From Flaccisagitta enflata (Eukaryota > Chaetognatha > Sagittoidea > Aphragmophora): 64,000 nt of DNA. The first letter of the stretch is position 1; every line of letters begins with the position of its first letter. Shown piece after piece: positions 10,489 through 21,599 of the stretch. A program made the translations under genes and the position numbers. Below the pieces are notes generated by a model. The model had not been told where the DNA came from, made no database searches, and saw only the letters and a program-made list of their open reading frames with translations. Location: NCBI GenBank assembly GCA_965153355.1, contig OZ231126.1, positions 104,966,001-105,030,000 of the forward strand, given 5' to 3'.

Positions 10489-12074
10489 AGACGGAAAACC
10501 CTCATTTGACGCAAAATGCGTGCTCGACGCAAAGTCTCGCTAGCTATCTCTCCTCTTTCCTCTCCATTCAACTTTTCAATGATTCTGCATTTCGCGCTTT
10601 TGTCAGTTTGCGAGCTCAAACCTACTCGCGCTATATCAACGCGAGGTTTCTCACCTTTTCTGACTGAGCCTACTAGCTTGTTTTCGCGAGGCTGTATATC
10701 GTTATAATTTTCATTCTTTTTGTTTCTGTTATCCTTGTTATTGTTGTTAACGTCGATGTTGTTTCTGTTAGTATTGTTTATGTAGCTGTTGTCGACGTCT
10801 ATTGTATCACTTCTTATGTTGTTGTTTTTGTTGTAGATGTCGATGTTGTTATTGTTGATGTTGTTCCTGATGTTGTTGCCGTTGTTGTTGATGTTGATTT
10901 TGTCACTGTTGGTGTTGATTTTGTCACTGTTGGTGTTGATTTTGTCACTGTTGATGTTGATTTTGTGACTGTCGATGTTGTTTTTGTGACTGTCAATGTT
11001 GTTTTTGTGACTGTTGATGTTGTTTTCGTGACTATCAATGTTGTTTTTGTGACTGCCGATTTTGTTTTTGTGACTGTTGTTGCTGTTTCCGTCTATATTG
11101 ACGTTGATTTTGTCATTCCATTTGTCATTAATCTCTTTCACAACAACATCTATTTTACAGACATCCAGCTGGAACAACTTCAAATTACGAGTCTCGTTAT
11201 CATCACCCGTCAACCCGTGTCTCACAACCTCACCCATTCTCCAACCCGACTTTATCATCATAACCTCGCCGGTAAGATTGGTGACAGGGACTATAAACTT
11301 TTTCATTCCACTCTCAAAAGTGACAGACAGGATGTATACCGAGTGTATTTCTTCGTCATAAAAAGAAAGAAATGAAAATTTGCTGTCTGTTCTAAAATTC
11401 GGCTCGATTTTGCAATCCACCATTGTGATTGATGATGGATCAAGTGAGACGGTCCGTTTGTTTGACATCCAATAATTTCTATCAACCTTTGGCCAATTTC
11501 TTTCCATTAAACCTCGATTTTCCCATTCTTTCTCTCTTTCTCTTAGGTTTTCAGTCGCATCCTTCAACGACCTAGATGTCAAAATTGGAGTGCCCTTCAC
11601 CGTCAACAATTCATCTTGAGTATTCAAGTTAATACCGAAATTTTCATCTCGAAGTAAGTCAGACCCAATGATTGATGTTTCCACATCACATACATAGAAT
11701 GAACAATTAATATTGACAGGCACCAGATTCAAATTTACATCCACCATTTCAGTCACTCTAGCACCAATTTGGCTTGTGAAACCTTTCAATTCTAAGTTAG
11801 CATCTGTTCTTTTTTTCATATGCTCCACCAAAGATGATGAAATTATGGAGCACTCTGCACCTGTATATATAAAAAATTCAGCTCTCACCTCCTCACTTAG
11901 ACCATCATCATCCATCATGTCACCCTCCAGCCTCTGTGGTGATATCTTACAACTCGCATAAAATTTACTCCCTTTTAAAAACCCGGTTGAACTGACATTT
12001 TTCTCCTCCGCTGTTTGTTTCTTATCCACATTTGCACAATTTAATGACTGCTCATTAATCCTTTCTTCTCTCAT
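10398..12074 (-). pseudogene. Protease region of the Ty3-like element with Asn-rich insert
   Basis: A 558-residue frame starting at ATG 12074. Around residues 65-85 the motif FFIYTGAECSIISS matches the retropepsin active site, but the catalytic Asp of D-T/S-G-A is Tyr (TAT), so this copy should be inactive. A GSDLLRDENFGI-like segment follows, as the flap and C-terminal strand of a protease would. Residues of about 320-450 are a repetitive Asn/Ile/Lys/Ser insert (SHKNNID units). The C-terminal part overlaps the RT frame. Upstream, the gag frame ends in TGA at 12241 and stays open for about 57 codons after it before a register change into this frame. Confidence 0.75.
10740..11100 (-). repeat. 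In-frame 21-bp minisatellite
   Basis: On the plus strand units such as GTGACTGTCAATGTTGTTTTT repeat with a 21-bp period, grading into simpler TTGTTGATG runs. On the coding minus strand they give 7-residue SHKNNID and SDKINTN repeats. The period is a multiple of three, so the frame is kept. Confidence 0.8.
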
Positions 12075-12240
12075 CTAAATCATCACCCCTTCTAATCATG
12101 CTGTCACCTTCCTCTTTCATAACATTCCCCTCCGAGTTTATCCTCAATTCATAATCATTAGGAGTGTCAGAAACTGATAAACAATGTAATCTATCACCAA
12201 TGCATTTGTCATCTCTCTTTTCTGGCCCTGTCATTAACTG

Positions 12241-13640
12241 TCATGCCTGTGAGCAATCTTGATTTCCTTGCTCATCTGCTTCCCTTGCCTGCTTCACCGC
12301 CTCATATGTATCTCTTGGACCTTGCTCACATTCTATTGCAATATGTCCTCCATCCTTCAAACTCAATCCACAGCCCGGACAGTATCTTCTACACAGGAAA
12401 TATGTTCCATCAAATGTGTGAGATTTGCTTAAACAAGCCGCACAGCCAATCAAATCCATTTTTTGCATTTTCATTTGCAGGAACATACCCGATGAATTCA
12501 TATCTGATGCTGAAGCTGATGAGATGGATGCTCCAACTTCATTCACTTGGGCCCTCCAAGACAATTGACTGCAACCTTGACCTCTGAATTGCGTCCCCGA
12601 TGACGTGTTGGCGCCTCCATGCGCGCTATTTCCGGCGTTACCACCTCGCCTGCTATTTCCGGCGTTACCACCTCGCGCGCCATTTGCGACGTAACCTCCA
12701 TGCGCGCCACTTCCGGTGTAGCCTCCACGCGCGCCATTACCGCTGTAACCTCCTCGTGGTAAACTCTGCCCTCTCGTGGGCGCGTATCCAGTCCAATTAT
12801 TCCTACCGATGTATCCATTTGCTCCTCCTCCTCCTCTTCCTCCTGGCGCGCTGCTTCCTCTGGTCGGGGCTGTTCCTCTTCCTCTCTGCGCGTCGAAGCC
12901 CCGTCCTCTCTGTGTTGTCAACAAACTGTTGCCTCGACCACCTGTGTTGTTTAGGGTAGAAATATTTCTTGATGATTCATTGCTGTTGTCATCTGTGCCT
13001 CTAAATGCCTTGTTAAGTTTCACTTGGGCTTCCACTTGATGTGCGTGATCTGCCAATTTTCTTAATGTACGTGTGCCCTCTGGGTAGATAGTATTTGACA
13101 CTGTGTATTGCGTGTTCTTATTGGCTAGACCCGACAAGAATTGTTGCTGGTAGTCTTCTTCGTTGCGACCAATTATAAAGATTAAATCCGCAAAATCAGT
13201 AAAATAGTTGCCAACACTTTCCTTCTTTGGTTGTACTCTGTTGTGTAACCTCCCTAGAGCAATTGAGTCGAGTGAGGGAAACAAAGCATGCTCAAATTCG
13301 TAGATGAATGACATAAAACTAGTGAATCTGGATTCATGTTTGAAAATGGGGGAAAATGTCTTGTAATAGACGTGTGCACTGAGTGAGAAAATTCCGTATA
13401 GCGTGTACATGTGCTCACTAGAGAAATAGCATGATAGCTGGTCCACAAATTTCCTTCTTTACTCTAAATATGCAAGTGCGTCCATATGTTCTTTGAAGTC
13501 CGTCTTAATGAGCTTTGCTGCCCGTACAACCTTATCCCCATCTGCCTCCCCCCACAAAGGGTTCCTCCAGTCATGAAAGTGAGGACCACCCCTGGCTTTT
13601 TGAACAAACCCGGATACTGAGGGGCTACTGGTGGGGGGGG
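12241..13640 (-). pseudogene. Gag, capsid/nucleocapsid part
   Basis: The frame 13446-12241 (with its open extension to about 13640, broken by one TAA near 13460) has a helical capsid-like N-terminal half (LGRLHNRV...ESVGNYF...GLANKN), a Gly/Arg-rich middle of imperfect repeats (GNGARGGYTGSGAHGG) and a C-terminal Cys/His region (GCAACL..., then CPGCGLSLKDGGHIAIEC), a C-x2-C-x8-H-x4-C zinc-knuckle variant. This order is usual for retrotransposon Gag. It ends in TGA at 12241-12243. Confidence 0.7.
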
Positions 13641-13648
13641 CCTGCCGG

Positions 13649-14628
13649 CTAGGCGTACAACGCGCTTGGGGCTGGGGCAGGGGCAGGGGCAGGCAGAGTA
13701 AGCGAATGTGTACTGGCTGGTAGATTCTGCACCATATGAACTGACCTATTGGGCGATGATGGTTTTAGAATTCCACCTGTTATCCGATGATTCTGATTTG
13801 AGTCCGCAGATGTTTGACCTGATGCTCCAGATGTTAGATTCGATGCTGCAGATGATTGATTGGATGCTCCAGATGTCAGCTTTATGATGGGGGGAAAGGT
13901 GAAATTGACTCGTTTTTGGCCGTTTTTATCTGCTCCTGTGGCGTTTTGTGTTGCTCCAGCCTCGCCATAGCTCGAGATGATAGTCGACCCTTCTGTTGAT
14001 GGAAATAAAGCGGCACCAGCTGCCTCGGGTAATGCATTAGATGTAGGCCAACTTATTTGAGTTCTGTCACCACAGTGATCCCGACTGGGTTCATCATCGC
14101 CCTCATTGTCATCTTCACCCTCGCTCGATGATTTTGGTTCTTTATTGAATGATACTAGCAAATCGTCCACTTCTGAAAAGATCCTTTTCATCTCATTTAT
14201 CTCCCCACCCATCATATAGCCCAAATAGGCCTCATTCAGATTTTTCAAAAGGTGCAAAATAACCTCTTTTGTATCCTGCAAACTTTTCAATCTCTCTTGA
14301 TATGACTCTATTGTTTGCGCTTGTTTTTCAAATGTATTTTGCAAACAATCTATCGCTTCTGTTTGTCTAGCCTCAGTTTTTGATGATTTTATGACGGCTA
14401 TCAAATTGTTTCTTTGACGGTGAAGATCATTGGTAAACTGATCCACGGGCCACTTATCTTTCGATTTACAACCCTTAATTGTACCCCCTTTATGCATGTA
14501 GGGGGCTTCCAACAGCGGGGGCAGTATACCAGGGCCCCTATTTCAGGCCTTATCTGATTTAGTCAAGCTGATAGGTCAGCAATCTCCTCGAGAAGTTGGT
14601 TTGTAGTAATGGTCTCCTGTTCCGACAT
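13649..14628 (-). pseudogene. Gag N-terminal (matrix-like) part
   Basis: The frame 14512-13649 encodes a Gln/Glu-rich coiled-coil-like segment, then an acidic linker and a Ser/Ala/Asn repeat region (LTSGASNQSSAASN) ending in an Ala-Pro run. It changes register near a C8 homopolymer (about 13634-13641) into the capsid part. The likely initiator is ATG at 14628. It reads 21 codons to a TGA, so a second frameshift is needed to enter the main frame. The first ATG inside the main frame is at 14497. Confidence 0.55.
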
Positions 14629-14786
14629 TTTGAATCCGATGATAAAAAGTCACACACATCCACAACTTTTCTTCTTTGGCGAGAGTCGTCTTTAATGGGT
14701 TGATGAAGGGCGGCACCCGTCGAATCCTCGTGAAACGTTGAGTGCTCCCACCCTCTGCGTGTCCCGCAGTGGTTGTCGACGTTGAA

Positions 14787-14807
14787 CAATCACGCCGCTC
14801 TCCACCA
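14787..14807 (-). promoter_or_regulatory. Primer-binding site
   Basis: Directly after the 5' LTR the minus strand reads TGGTGGAGAGCGGCG, starting with the TGG that pairs with a tRNA CCA end. The matching tRNA was not identified. Confidence 0.75.
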
Positions 14808-15201
14808 AGTAAAAGAAAGTGGTAGACAGCTTTCTCTTACGTAGCTTTTCTCTGTATGCTGCAAGAAAAGAGAAAGGCGATCTCAATTTGTTATACGTGT
14901 AATCTTGATGATAAAGACAGACAAGGATAGACAATGAACTAAATAATTGGCCAATAACAAAGATGGACGACAAATATTAGACAAACATTACCTGCAAGAA
15001 AAGAGAAAGGCGATCTCAATTTGTTATAGGTGTAATACCGCATCCAAATTGAGATCCCTTTTATAACCCTCATATTTCAGAAAAAGGAGTTGTGGTTGTA
15101 TTCAAATGTGGTTTACTTACATAGTTGGAAATGGAAATAAAAAGGGGATTGGTTATAAGGGCTAATGGGCCTAAAGGCTCAAATGGCATATATGCTTAAC
15201 T
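14808..15201 (-). repeat. 5' LTR of the Ty3-like element
   Basis: 394 bp, direct repeat of 2089-2482, with AGT...ACT ends on the sense strand and GGGT outside (15202-15205). It contains the element's promoter by position. No clear TATA element was assigned. Confidence 0.9.
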
Positions 15202-15205
15202 GGGT

Positions 15206-16220
15206 CGCAATGGCCAAATTTTTTTTGGAAGCAACAATTTATCGGTCACCTTGTTTGCATATGAAATTTTAAGAAAAATGGTTCACAAAAAATATTTTTA
15301 TGAGAAAAAACCGTTTTTACCAAAAATCATCAAAATTTCAAAATCCCATAACTCCTTTAATATTTAACTATGACTACTGAAATTTTGCATACACAGTAAA
15401 GGTTCTCAGGACTACTATCATGCCAAAAATATCAAGCTTAGCCAATTATTTAGGAAGATATGTTGTTTTTTTTTCATTTTTTTGAAATTTTTATTTTTTC
15501 AGTGTTGTTCCCTTATGAATTGGCCAAAAATATCTTTCAAAAAATGAAATTTGTAGCCCTGGGCATTACCTATACATGTAACATAAAAGGCAAATTTTGA
15601 AATAATTTTTTTTGGCCTTCAAAAGCAATTTTAAGAAAAATTTTTTTTTTGAAAACCAAAAACAAAAATTGCCCAAAACAGCTCCAAACCCTTATGGGGG
15701 GTGGGGGTACTATATGTGCACACCAGAGAAAAATTTCAGATCCAATATCTTTGTAATTGGAGTAATATGGCCTCCCACCTTATCACCAGTTATTTAATTC
15801 CGGTAGAGTTAAGGCATAATACATAGCCCTTCCCCCTGTTCTGTGTGGTTGGGCTGGGGTGAATGTTTGAAAAGTCTCCAGAGATGTGGGCAGGGGTGTT
15901 GACCTAAGAGCACAATAATGCTTAAAAAGTGTAATATTGTAAATGACAGACAAACTGGCTGACCAACAAATTATAATCAATATCTGTGCCTCGCTGAGAG
16001 AATGAATTAATGAATGAATAAATGTGCTTCTGAATGAACTTTTGAATGAAGTCATAAATGCGGGCTAACTAAATGTTCTGTATCTTCTGCATTTTGGCAG
16101 GAGCAGCGAGGCTATCGATAGTAAAAACATTAATAAAGCGGGGTGCAGAGTGATGAAGCGCATGACTAAAGATATGTTTGTCTGTCCTACTATGTCCGTA
16201 AGTCTGCCTGTTTCTGTTCG
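15206..16220. other. AT-rich DNA without recognisable gene
   Basis: Long A and T runs, no protein-like frame on either strand and no repeat recognised. 16010-16050 contains a few AATGAATG units. Confidence 0.5.
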
Positions 16221-16230
16221 TCCATATGTT

Positions 16231-16317
<87 letters not shown>

Positions 16318-16851
16318 TTCTTCTTGAGTTATGTCCTTTTTGGACAGCAGCCCCAAAGGGTCGATATGCTGTAGGACACAAGGGTGAATTTTCATGTCTG
16401 TCTGTCTGTCCTTCTATATTTCCGTCTCTCTGTTTGACCATCTGTCTGTCCATCTGTCCATCTGTTCTCACCCCTCCAGACCATCAAGCCTGCCCCCCCC
16501 CCACCTCAAATTTACTCTATAAGCTTAAAATCTGCACTTCAGACCTCAAATTTGCCCTTGATAACCTGAATCAGTCTTGAACCTTATTTGATCATTCCAA
16601 GCAGGGCATAGGGTACCGCTGACCATGTGGGATACTTGGATGACCAGTGCCTTTTTTCTCTTTCATTTCTTTACCTTTCTTTTCTTATCCTTTCTTCCCC
16701 TCTTTATTTCTTTCTTCCTTTATTTCTTTCTTCCTTTATTTCTTTCTTCCTTTATTTCTTTCTTCCTTTCTTTCTTCCTTTCTTCTCTTCTTTCTTTCCA
16801 TTTTTCTTTCGTTCTTTCTTTCTTTCTTTCTTCCTTTCTTTCTTTTTTTTT

Positions 16852-16885
<34 letters not shown>

Positions 16886-16890
16886 TTTTT
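16221..16890. repeat. (CT)n, degenerate family B copy and (TTTC)n tract
   Basis: 16233-16317 is a CT dinucleotide run. 16341-16650 holds a degenerate family B copy: box GGACAGCAGCCCCAAAGGG, GTCTGTCC tract, CCTCAAATTTGCCC-type units, then GCAGGGCATAGGGTACCGC and a GGATGACCAGT end. 16650-16890 is a TTTC/TTCC tetranucleotide tract. Confidence 0.75.
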
Positions 16891-17087
16891 TTGTGCGTCA
16901 TTGTTGGTTTATCTGTTTATAACCACGTCACGTCCCGGTTTGTCATTACATTGCACCTGTCCATCCGCACACGAACTCAGGTAGCCGAGTTTCTGGCCTT
17001 GTTTTAAATTGATTTGAAAGTTCCAACAAATAAAAATTTTTAGCTGATATTATTTTCTTAGCGCATTTTACACCTGCTGAATGCTTT

Positions 17088-18009
17088 TGGTTGAGTGCAC
17101 GGGACTCTATAACCCTCTATCTTGGTTGGTCAGTCTGTTGGTTGCACAGTTGTTCATTTATGATATTTCCGAAATCAGTGGTGGGTTATTTTTGGAATTT
17201 TTTCAATGGCATCTAATGACTAAATGTGTCATGCAGTTTCAATCTGTACCAATTTCATTCTTGAACTCCTCCCCGTTGAGACAGAAAAAGAATTTTAGTA
17301 TTCCCTTTATTCACCCAATGAAGAATTTTGTTTTCATGCCCTTCACGGCAGTGTTCCAAGAAAAGTTTCTTGCATGGTACCAAATGAAAGATTATGACAT
17401 GGTTTATCAACTGAGAGGGGCTCAAGCTTGAATAGCTACACAATCCCACAAAAATGCACCAAGTATCGCTCTCTCGTGTTTACAGCTCTCTCAATGGAAA
17501 TGGTAAAATTTGGTAAAAATATTTGCCTGTTGTTAAGCTTCGGTATATTGATGGGAGTTGCCTAGTACAATCATTTTCACTTGCAACTCAACGCGTTTTG
17601 AAAAAAATGAAAACAAAAAAGCCTTTGCTATAAAGAATTCACTTCTTATTTGTTTTAGCAAACATTTTTTTCACTTGAGGCCAGAAAGCGAAGAAACCAA
17701 AGAAACCGCTTACGTTTAGTTGCCGTCTCAGCAACATGTCAAGGTGTGAAATGTTGTCTTACACAAAAACATGAAAGCTTCAATCTTGAACTATAGAAGC
17801 TTAAATAATTTTAATTGCCCTATGACGCAATGTCTGTCCATCCTTTTCACTACTACTTTTAAACGGATGGATAGATACGTAAATAAGGACTTGGTTGCGT
17901 TTTTAGTCAAAGATTACCGAGTATTTAATGGGCCATTTGGACGCTCACTCCGTTTGTTCGCTCAAAGTGCTCCTTTTCAATGGACTAGCAACTCTAAAAG
18001 AGGCTCTGT
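17088..18009. other. Degenerate family A head, then no recognisable gene
   Basis: 17088-17150 reads GTGCACGGGACTCTATAACC followed by TTGGTTGGTCAGTCTG, a decayed family A head. From 17150 to 18009 I see no protein-like frame and no other repeat. Confidence 0.5.
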
Positions 18010-18131
18010 GAGTCCGTCCATTCATCTGTAAGTATATCGGTCCATGATGATCAAGTTGGAAAGTGTGAAAAGCGCATATCCGCCCCTGCCCACCCATCCG
18101 CGACTGGTGTAGGCCGTGAATCCGGCCTTGT
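18010..18131 (+). repeat. Family A tail fragment
   Basis: Ends with CTGCCCACCCATCCGCGACT, then GGTGTAGGCCGTGAATCCGG and CCTTGT, the conserved family A 3' end, preceded by a short GTCC-like segment. Confidence 0.6.
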
Positions 18132-18239
18132 TAACAGTTCACTAGGTCGTTCGATATGTTTGTTCGCTTTCACCGCTCACTCCGCTCACTCCACTCACTC
18201 GCTTTACAACAACAACGAATTTAATAATAAATACAATAT

Positions 18240-18422
18240 AAGTACACCAAGATGAAAACAACAACAACAAGACTAACCACAACAACAACAACGCCAGCAA
18301 ATTCAACAACAACTACAACAACAAAAAAAACAAGAAAAACAACAAGAAAAACAATAAGAAGTAGAAGAAGAAGAATAAAAAGAAAAAGAAAAAGAAAAAG
18401 AAAAAGAAAAAGAAAAAGAACA
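18240..18422. repeat. (CAA)n and (GAAAAA)n tract
   Basis: Simple ACAACA units grading into AAGAAAAAG units. Open in several frames, but low complexity only. Confidence 0.85.
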
Positions 18423-18658
18423 AGGCTGGATACACAGCCATCAGTTGCGGAATGGGGGGCAGGGGCGGATATGCGCGTTTTCCCACTTTTCGACTCGATG
18501 GTTACGGACGGACGGACGGACGGACGGACGGACGGACGGATGGACGGACGGACGGACCGACGGACCGACGGACGGACCGACGGACCGACGGACCGACGGA
18601 CCGACGGACCGACGGACGGAGAAAGCCTGTTATAGAGTTGCGTGTCCGCAACTAAAAA
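18423..18658 (-). repeat. Family A repeat with intact hairpin head
   Basis: On the minus strand it starts AGTTGCGGACACGCAACT, a 7-bp perfect stem with a 4-nt loop, then CTATAACAGGC, a long GTCC/GTCGGTCC tract (18508-18620) and the tail TGGCTGTGTATCCAGCCTTG. The (GGAC)n run is the amplified tetranucleotide part of the element. Confidence 0.75.
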
Positions 18659-18759
18659 GAAAAAGAAAAAGAAGGAGAAGAACAACAACGACGACAATGA
18701 CAACAACAACGACGACAACAAGGACAACAACTACAACAACGACAACAACAACAACAATG

Positions 18760-18797
<38 letters not shown>

Positions 18798-19196
18798 AAT
18801 GACTACAACAACAATTACGACTACAACAACAATTACGACTACAACAACATTTACAACTACAACAACAATTACAACTACAACAACAATTACAACTACAACA
18901 ACAATTACAACTACAACAACAATTAAGAACAAGAACAAGAAAAACAAAAAGAAAAAGAACAACAACAACAACAACAACAACGACTACAACAACGACAACA
19001 ACTACAACAACAACAACAACAACAACAACAATTAAGACTACAACGACAATTACAACTACAACAACAATTACGACTACAACAACAATTACAACTACAACAA
19101 CAATTAAGAACAAGAACAAGAAAAAGAAAAAGTAAAGGAAGAAGAAGAAGAACAACAACAACAACAACGACAATGACTACAACAACGACAACAACT

Positions 19197-19230
<34 letters not shown>

Positions 19231-19519
19231 AAACAACAATAGCAATAACAATAACAGCAACAAAAACAACACAACCATGACTACAACAATGACAACGACA
19301 ACAACAACGACAACAACAACAACAACGACAACAATTATGACTACAACAACAATTACAACTACAACAACAATTACAACTACAACAACAACTACTGCAACTA
19401 CAACAATAACAACAACAATAACAACAACAATCACAACAACAATCACAACAACAACAACAACTACAACACCAATTACAACAACAACAATTAATTACAACAA
19501 CAACAATCACAACAATCAG

Positions 19520-19578
<59 letters not shown>

Positions 19579-19733
19579 AAACAACAATAGCAATAACAAT
19601 AACCGCAACAAAAACAACAATTACAACAACAATTACATCAACTTCAACAATTAAAACAACAACAAAAACATCAACTACAACAATTACAACAACAACAAAA
19701 AAAACAACAACAACAACAGCAACAACAACATTT
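18659..19733. repeat. About 1.1-kb ACA/CAA trinucleotide-rich array
   Basis: Plus strand almost free of T-rich codons: AACAAC, ACTACAACAACAATT and GAACAAGAAC units, with higher-order repeats of about 18 bp (ACAACTACAACAACAATT). Thr, Asn, Val and Cys homopolymer frames arise from it. None looks like a gene. Confidence 0.9.
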
Positions 19734-19756
19734 CCATTTTGTACTTTTAAAGATCC

Positions 19757-20270
19757 ATTCTGGCCTCACTATAGGGCGTTGTTGTTGTTGTAAATGTGGG
19801 CATTTGACCCTAAAAACTGTTCAAAAATTGCTTCAAATCACGATTGAGGCTTGAAAATTTCCGGAAGGGTGTATTCTGAATAGATACACTTAATTGTGGC
19901 CTCACAGCAGGGCATTGCCGTTGAAAAAACAGGCATTTGACCCTAAAACTGCTTAAAAATGGCTTAAAAACACCTTTGAGGCTTGAAAAAGAGTAGGGCC
20001 AATCTGAAAATTTCCAGAAGGGTGTATTCTGAATAGATACACTTGATTCTGGCCTCACAATAGGGCATTTGACCCTGAAAACTGCCTGAAAATGACTTTG
20101 AAACACCATTGAGGCTGGAAAAAGAGTAGGGCCTATCTGGAAAATTTACAGGAAGGTGCATAATGAATAGATACACTCAATTATGGCCCCACAATAGGGC
20201 GTTGTTGTTGAAAATACGGGCATTTGACCCTAAAAACTGCTGAAAAATGGCTTTACTACGCCTCTACGTC
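19757..20270. repeat. Tandem repeat, four units of about 135-150 bp
   Basis: TCTGGCCTCAC.ATAGGGC-type words recur at about 19757, 19893, 20045 and 20182, each followed by GGCATTTGACCCTAAAA and GAATAGATACACT. Non-coding, diverged units. Confidence 0.8.
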
Positions 20271-20591
20271 CTTGAAACCCTTTACTGAGGTCAAATGACA
20301 CCTGCTATCACTTATTGCAACCCATAGGCTACAGTTAGGCTGAACAAATATAATTTTTCCCAAAAAAAAATCTTTACCTATTTTTAAGATGCCCTTAAGG
20401 CGATTTCCTTTAGTGACAGAAAAATTTAAATATCACTATTGGATTTCCCTGAAATAGGTCCCTATAAGAAAATTGGGATTTTAGTGCACTTTTTATTTTT
20501 TGGAACCACTGTGGGTTGGTAACGCTGCTTTTTTTTGGCATTTTCGGCGTTTTTCGCATTACTGCTCCAGCCCAAGTGCTTGGTATGTTTT
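20271..20591. other. No recognisable gene
   Basis: Short AT-rich stretch, no coding or repeat signal recognised. Confidence 0.5.
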
Positions 20592-20660
20592 AATTGCGGA
20601 CACGCGACTCTACACCTTGCCATGTCGGTTGATAGGTCCGTTAAAAATATTTTTGAATTA
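20592..20660 (+). repeat. Family A head
   Basis: TTTTAATTGCGGACACGCGA, then CTCTACACCTTGCCATGTCGG and a GTTGATAGGTCC tract. The palindrome is imperfect here. No tail is recognised downstream. Confidence 0.6.
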
Positions 20661-20825
20661 CAAGCGGTTTTTGGGTAAATGACCAAACTATCATATTTAA
20701 CGATTGAGTACTTGTCGACATTTTGGACAAGGAGGTATACTCTTGATCAGATGAGTGAATGGAATCAGATGAATGAATTTTACAAAACTGTCGAACAGAT
20801 CAATGCATGACTGTAAAAATGCATG

Positions 20826-20945
20826 AATGAACAAATGAATGAATGAATGAATGAATGAATGAATGAATGAATGAATGAATGAATGAATGAATGAATGAAT
20901 AATGAAAGAATGAATGAATAATGAAAGAATGAATGAATGAATGAA
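20826..20945. repeat. (AATG)n tetranucleotide
   Basis: ATGAATGAATG run with two AATAATGAAAG interruptions. The Ser/Ile/His-rich minus-strand frame is a repeat artefact. Confidence 0.95.
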
Positions 20946-20949
20946 TGAA

Positions 20950-21590
20950 CAAATTATATGATGACAAACACAAAGGAACATGTAATCATGTGATAACTGA
21001 AACGGTTTTCAAGGCTAGAAAAAGTAAAATATGACATGACAAAAGATACAATTAAAAAATGAAGTCATAGGTAGACAAATTGAAAAATAAATGAATAAGT
21101 AAAAAAATGAGTAAATGAATGAACAAATGAATGCATCAAATATAAATAAATGACACAAATGATATTCTATTGCTCTGGAACAGATAAAACGAATATCAGA
21201 GCTTGACTTTGTTTTGATAAAAAAAACCTGTAAATTTGAATGTTTTCATGAACAGTGAATAAATGAATCTTTAGAAAAAATTTAAATAGTACTTTTATGC
21301 CATATTACAACGATTGGGTAGCAAAAATTATTGAACTGATGACATGTTATGAATGATAATTATGAATTTCTCCTAGTAGTTCATATTTCAATATCTAATT
21401 AGTTTTTAAGTAAAAGATAGCTAAAAAGTTAATATTTTGCATCAATTTTTTTTTTTTGCAATGTGCTCAGTATGCAATGCCTAATAATAAACAAAAGTTG
21501 ATTTGCTTAGATTCAATAATTTATTTTTTGACTCACATGACCGGGACTTGCATGGCTGATCTTGCTCTGTGTGAAGGACAAAAACTACTT
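20950..21590. other. AT-rich, no recognisable gene
   Basis: No protein-like frame and no repeat beyond scattered AATGAATG words. Confidence 0.5.
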
Positions 21591-21599
21591 TTTTCTTTC

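Larger units (their letters stand above)
2089..15201 (-). mobile_element. Ty3/Gypsy-like LTR retrotransposon, full-length but decayed
   Basis: Two 394-bp direct repeats (2089-2482 and 14808-15201), roughly 96-97% identical by eye, bound a 13.1-kb element whose sense strand is minus. Each LTR has AGT...ACT ends, and GGGT flanks the element on both sides (2085-2088 and 15202-15205), a 4-bp target duplication. A primer-binding site starts with TGG directly after the 5' LTR and a polypurine tract directly precedes the 3' LTR. Domain order on the minus strand is gag, protease, RT, RNase H, integrase, i.e. Ty3-type and not copia. Every coding part carries stops or frameshifts. Three palindromic insertions lie inside (2910-3518, 4893-5129, 6506-7080). 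The 3-kb segment between integrase and the 3' LTR shows no sense-strand env but has plus-strand coding candidates. Confidence 0.9.

Noticed and set aside
12241-12243. Programmed stop readthrough between gag and protease
   Set aside because: The TGA is followed by 57 open codons, but a register change is then still needed to reach the protease frame, and the copy has many other lesions.
18252-19654. Thr-, Asn-, Val- and Cys-homopolymer frames
   Set aside because: Produced by CAA/ACA microsatellites on both strands.
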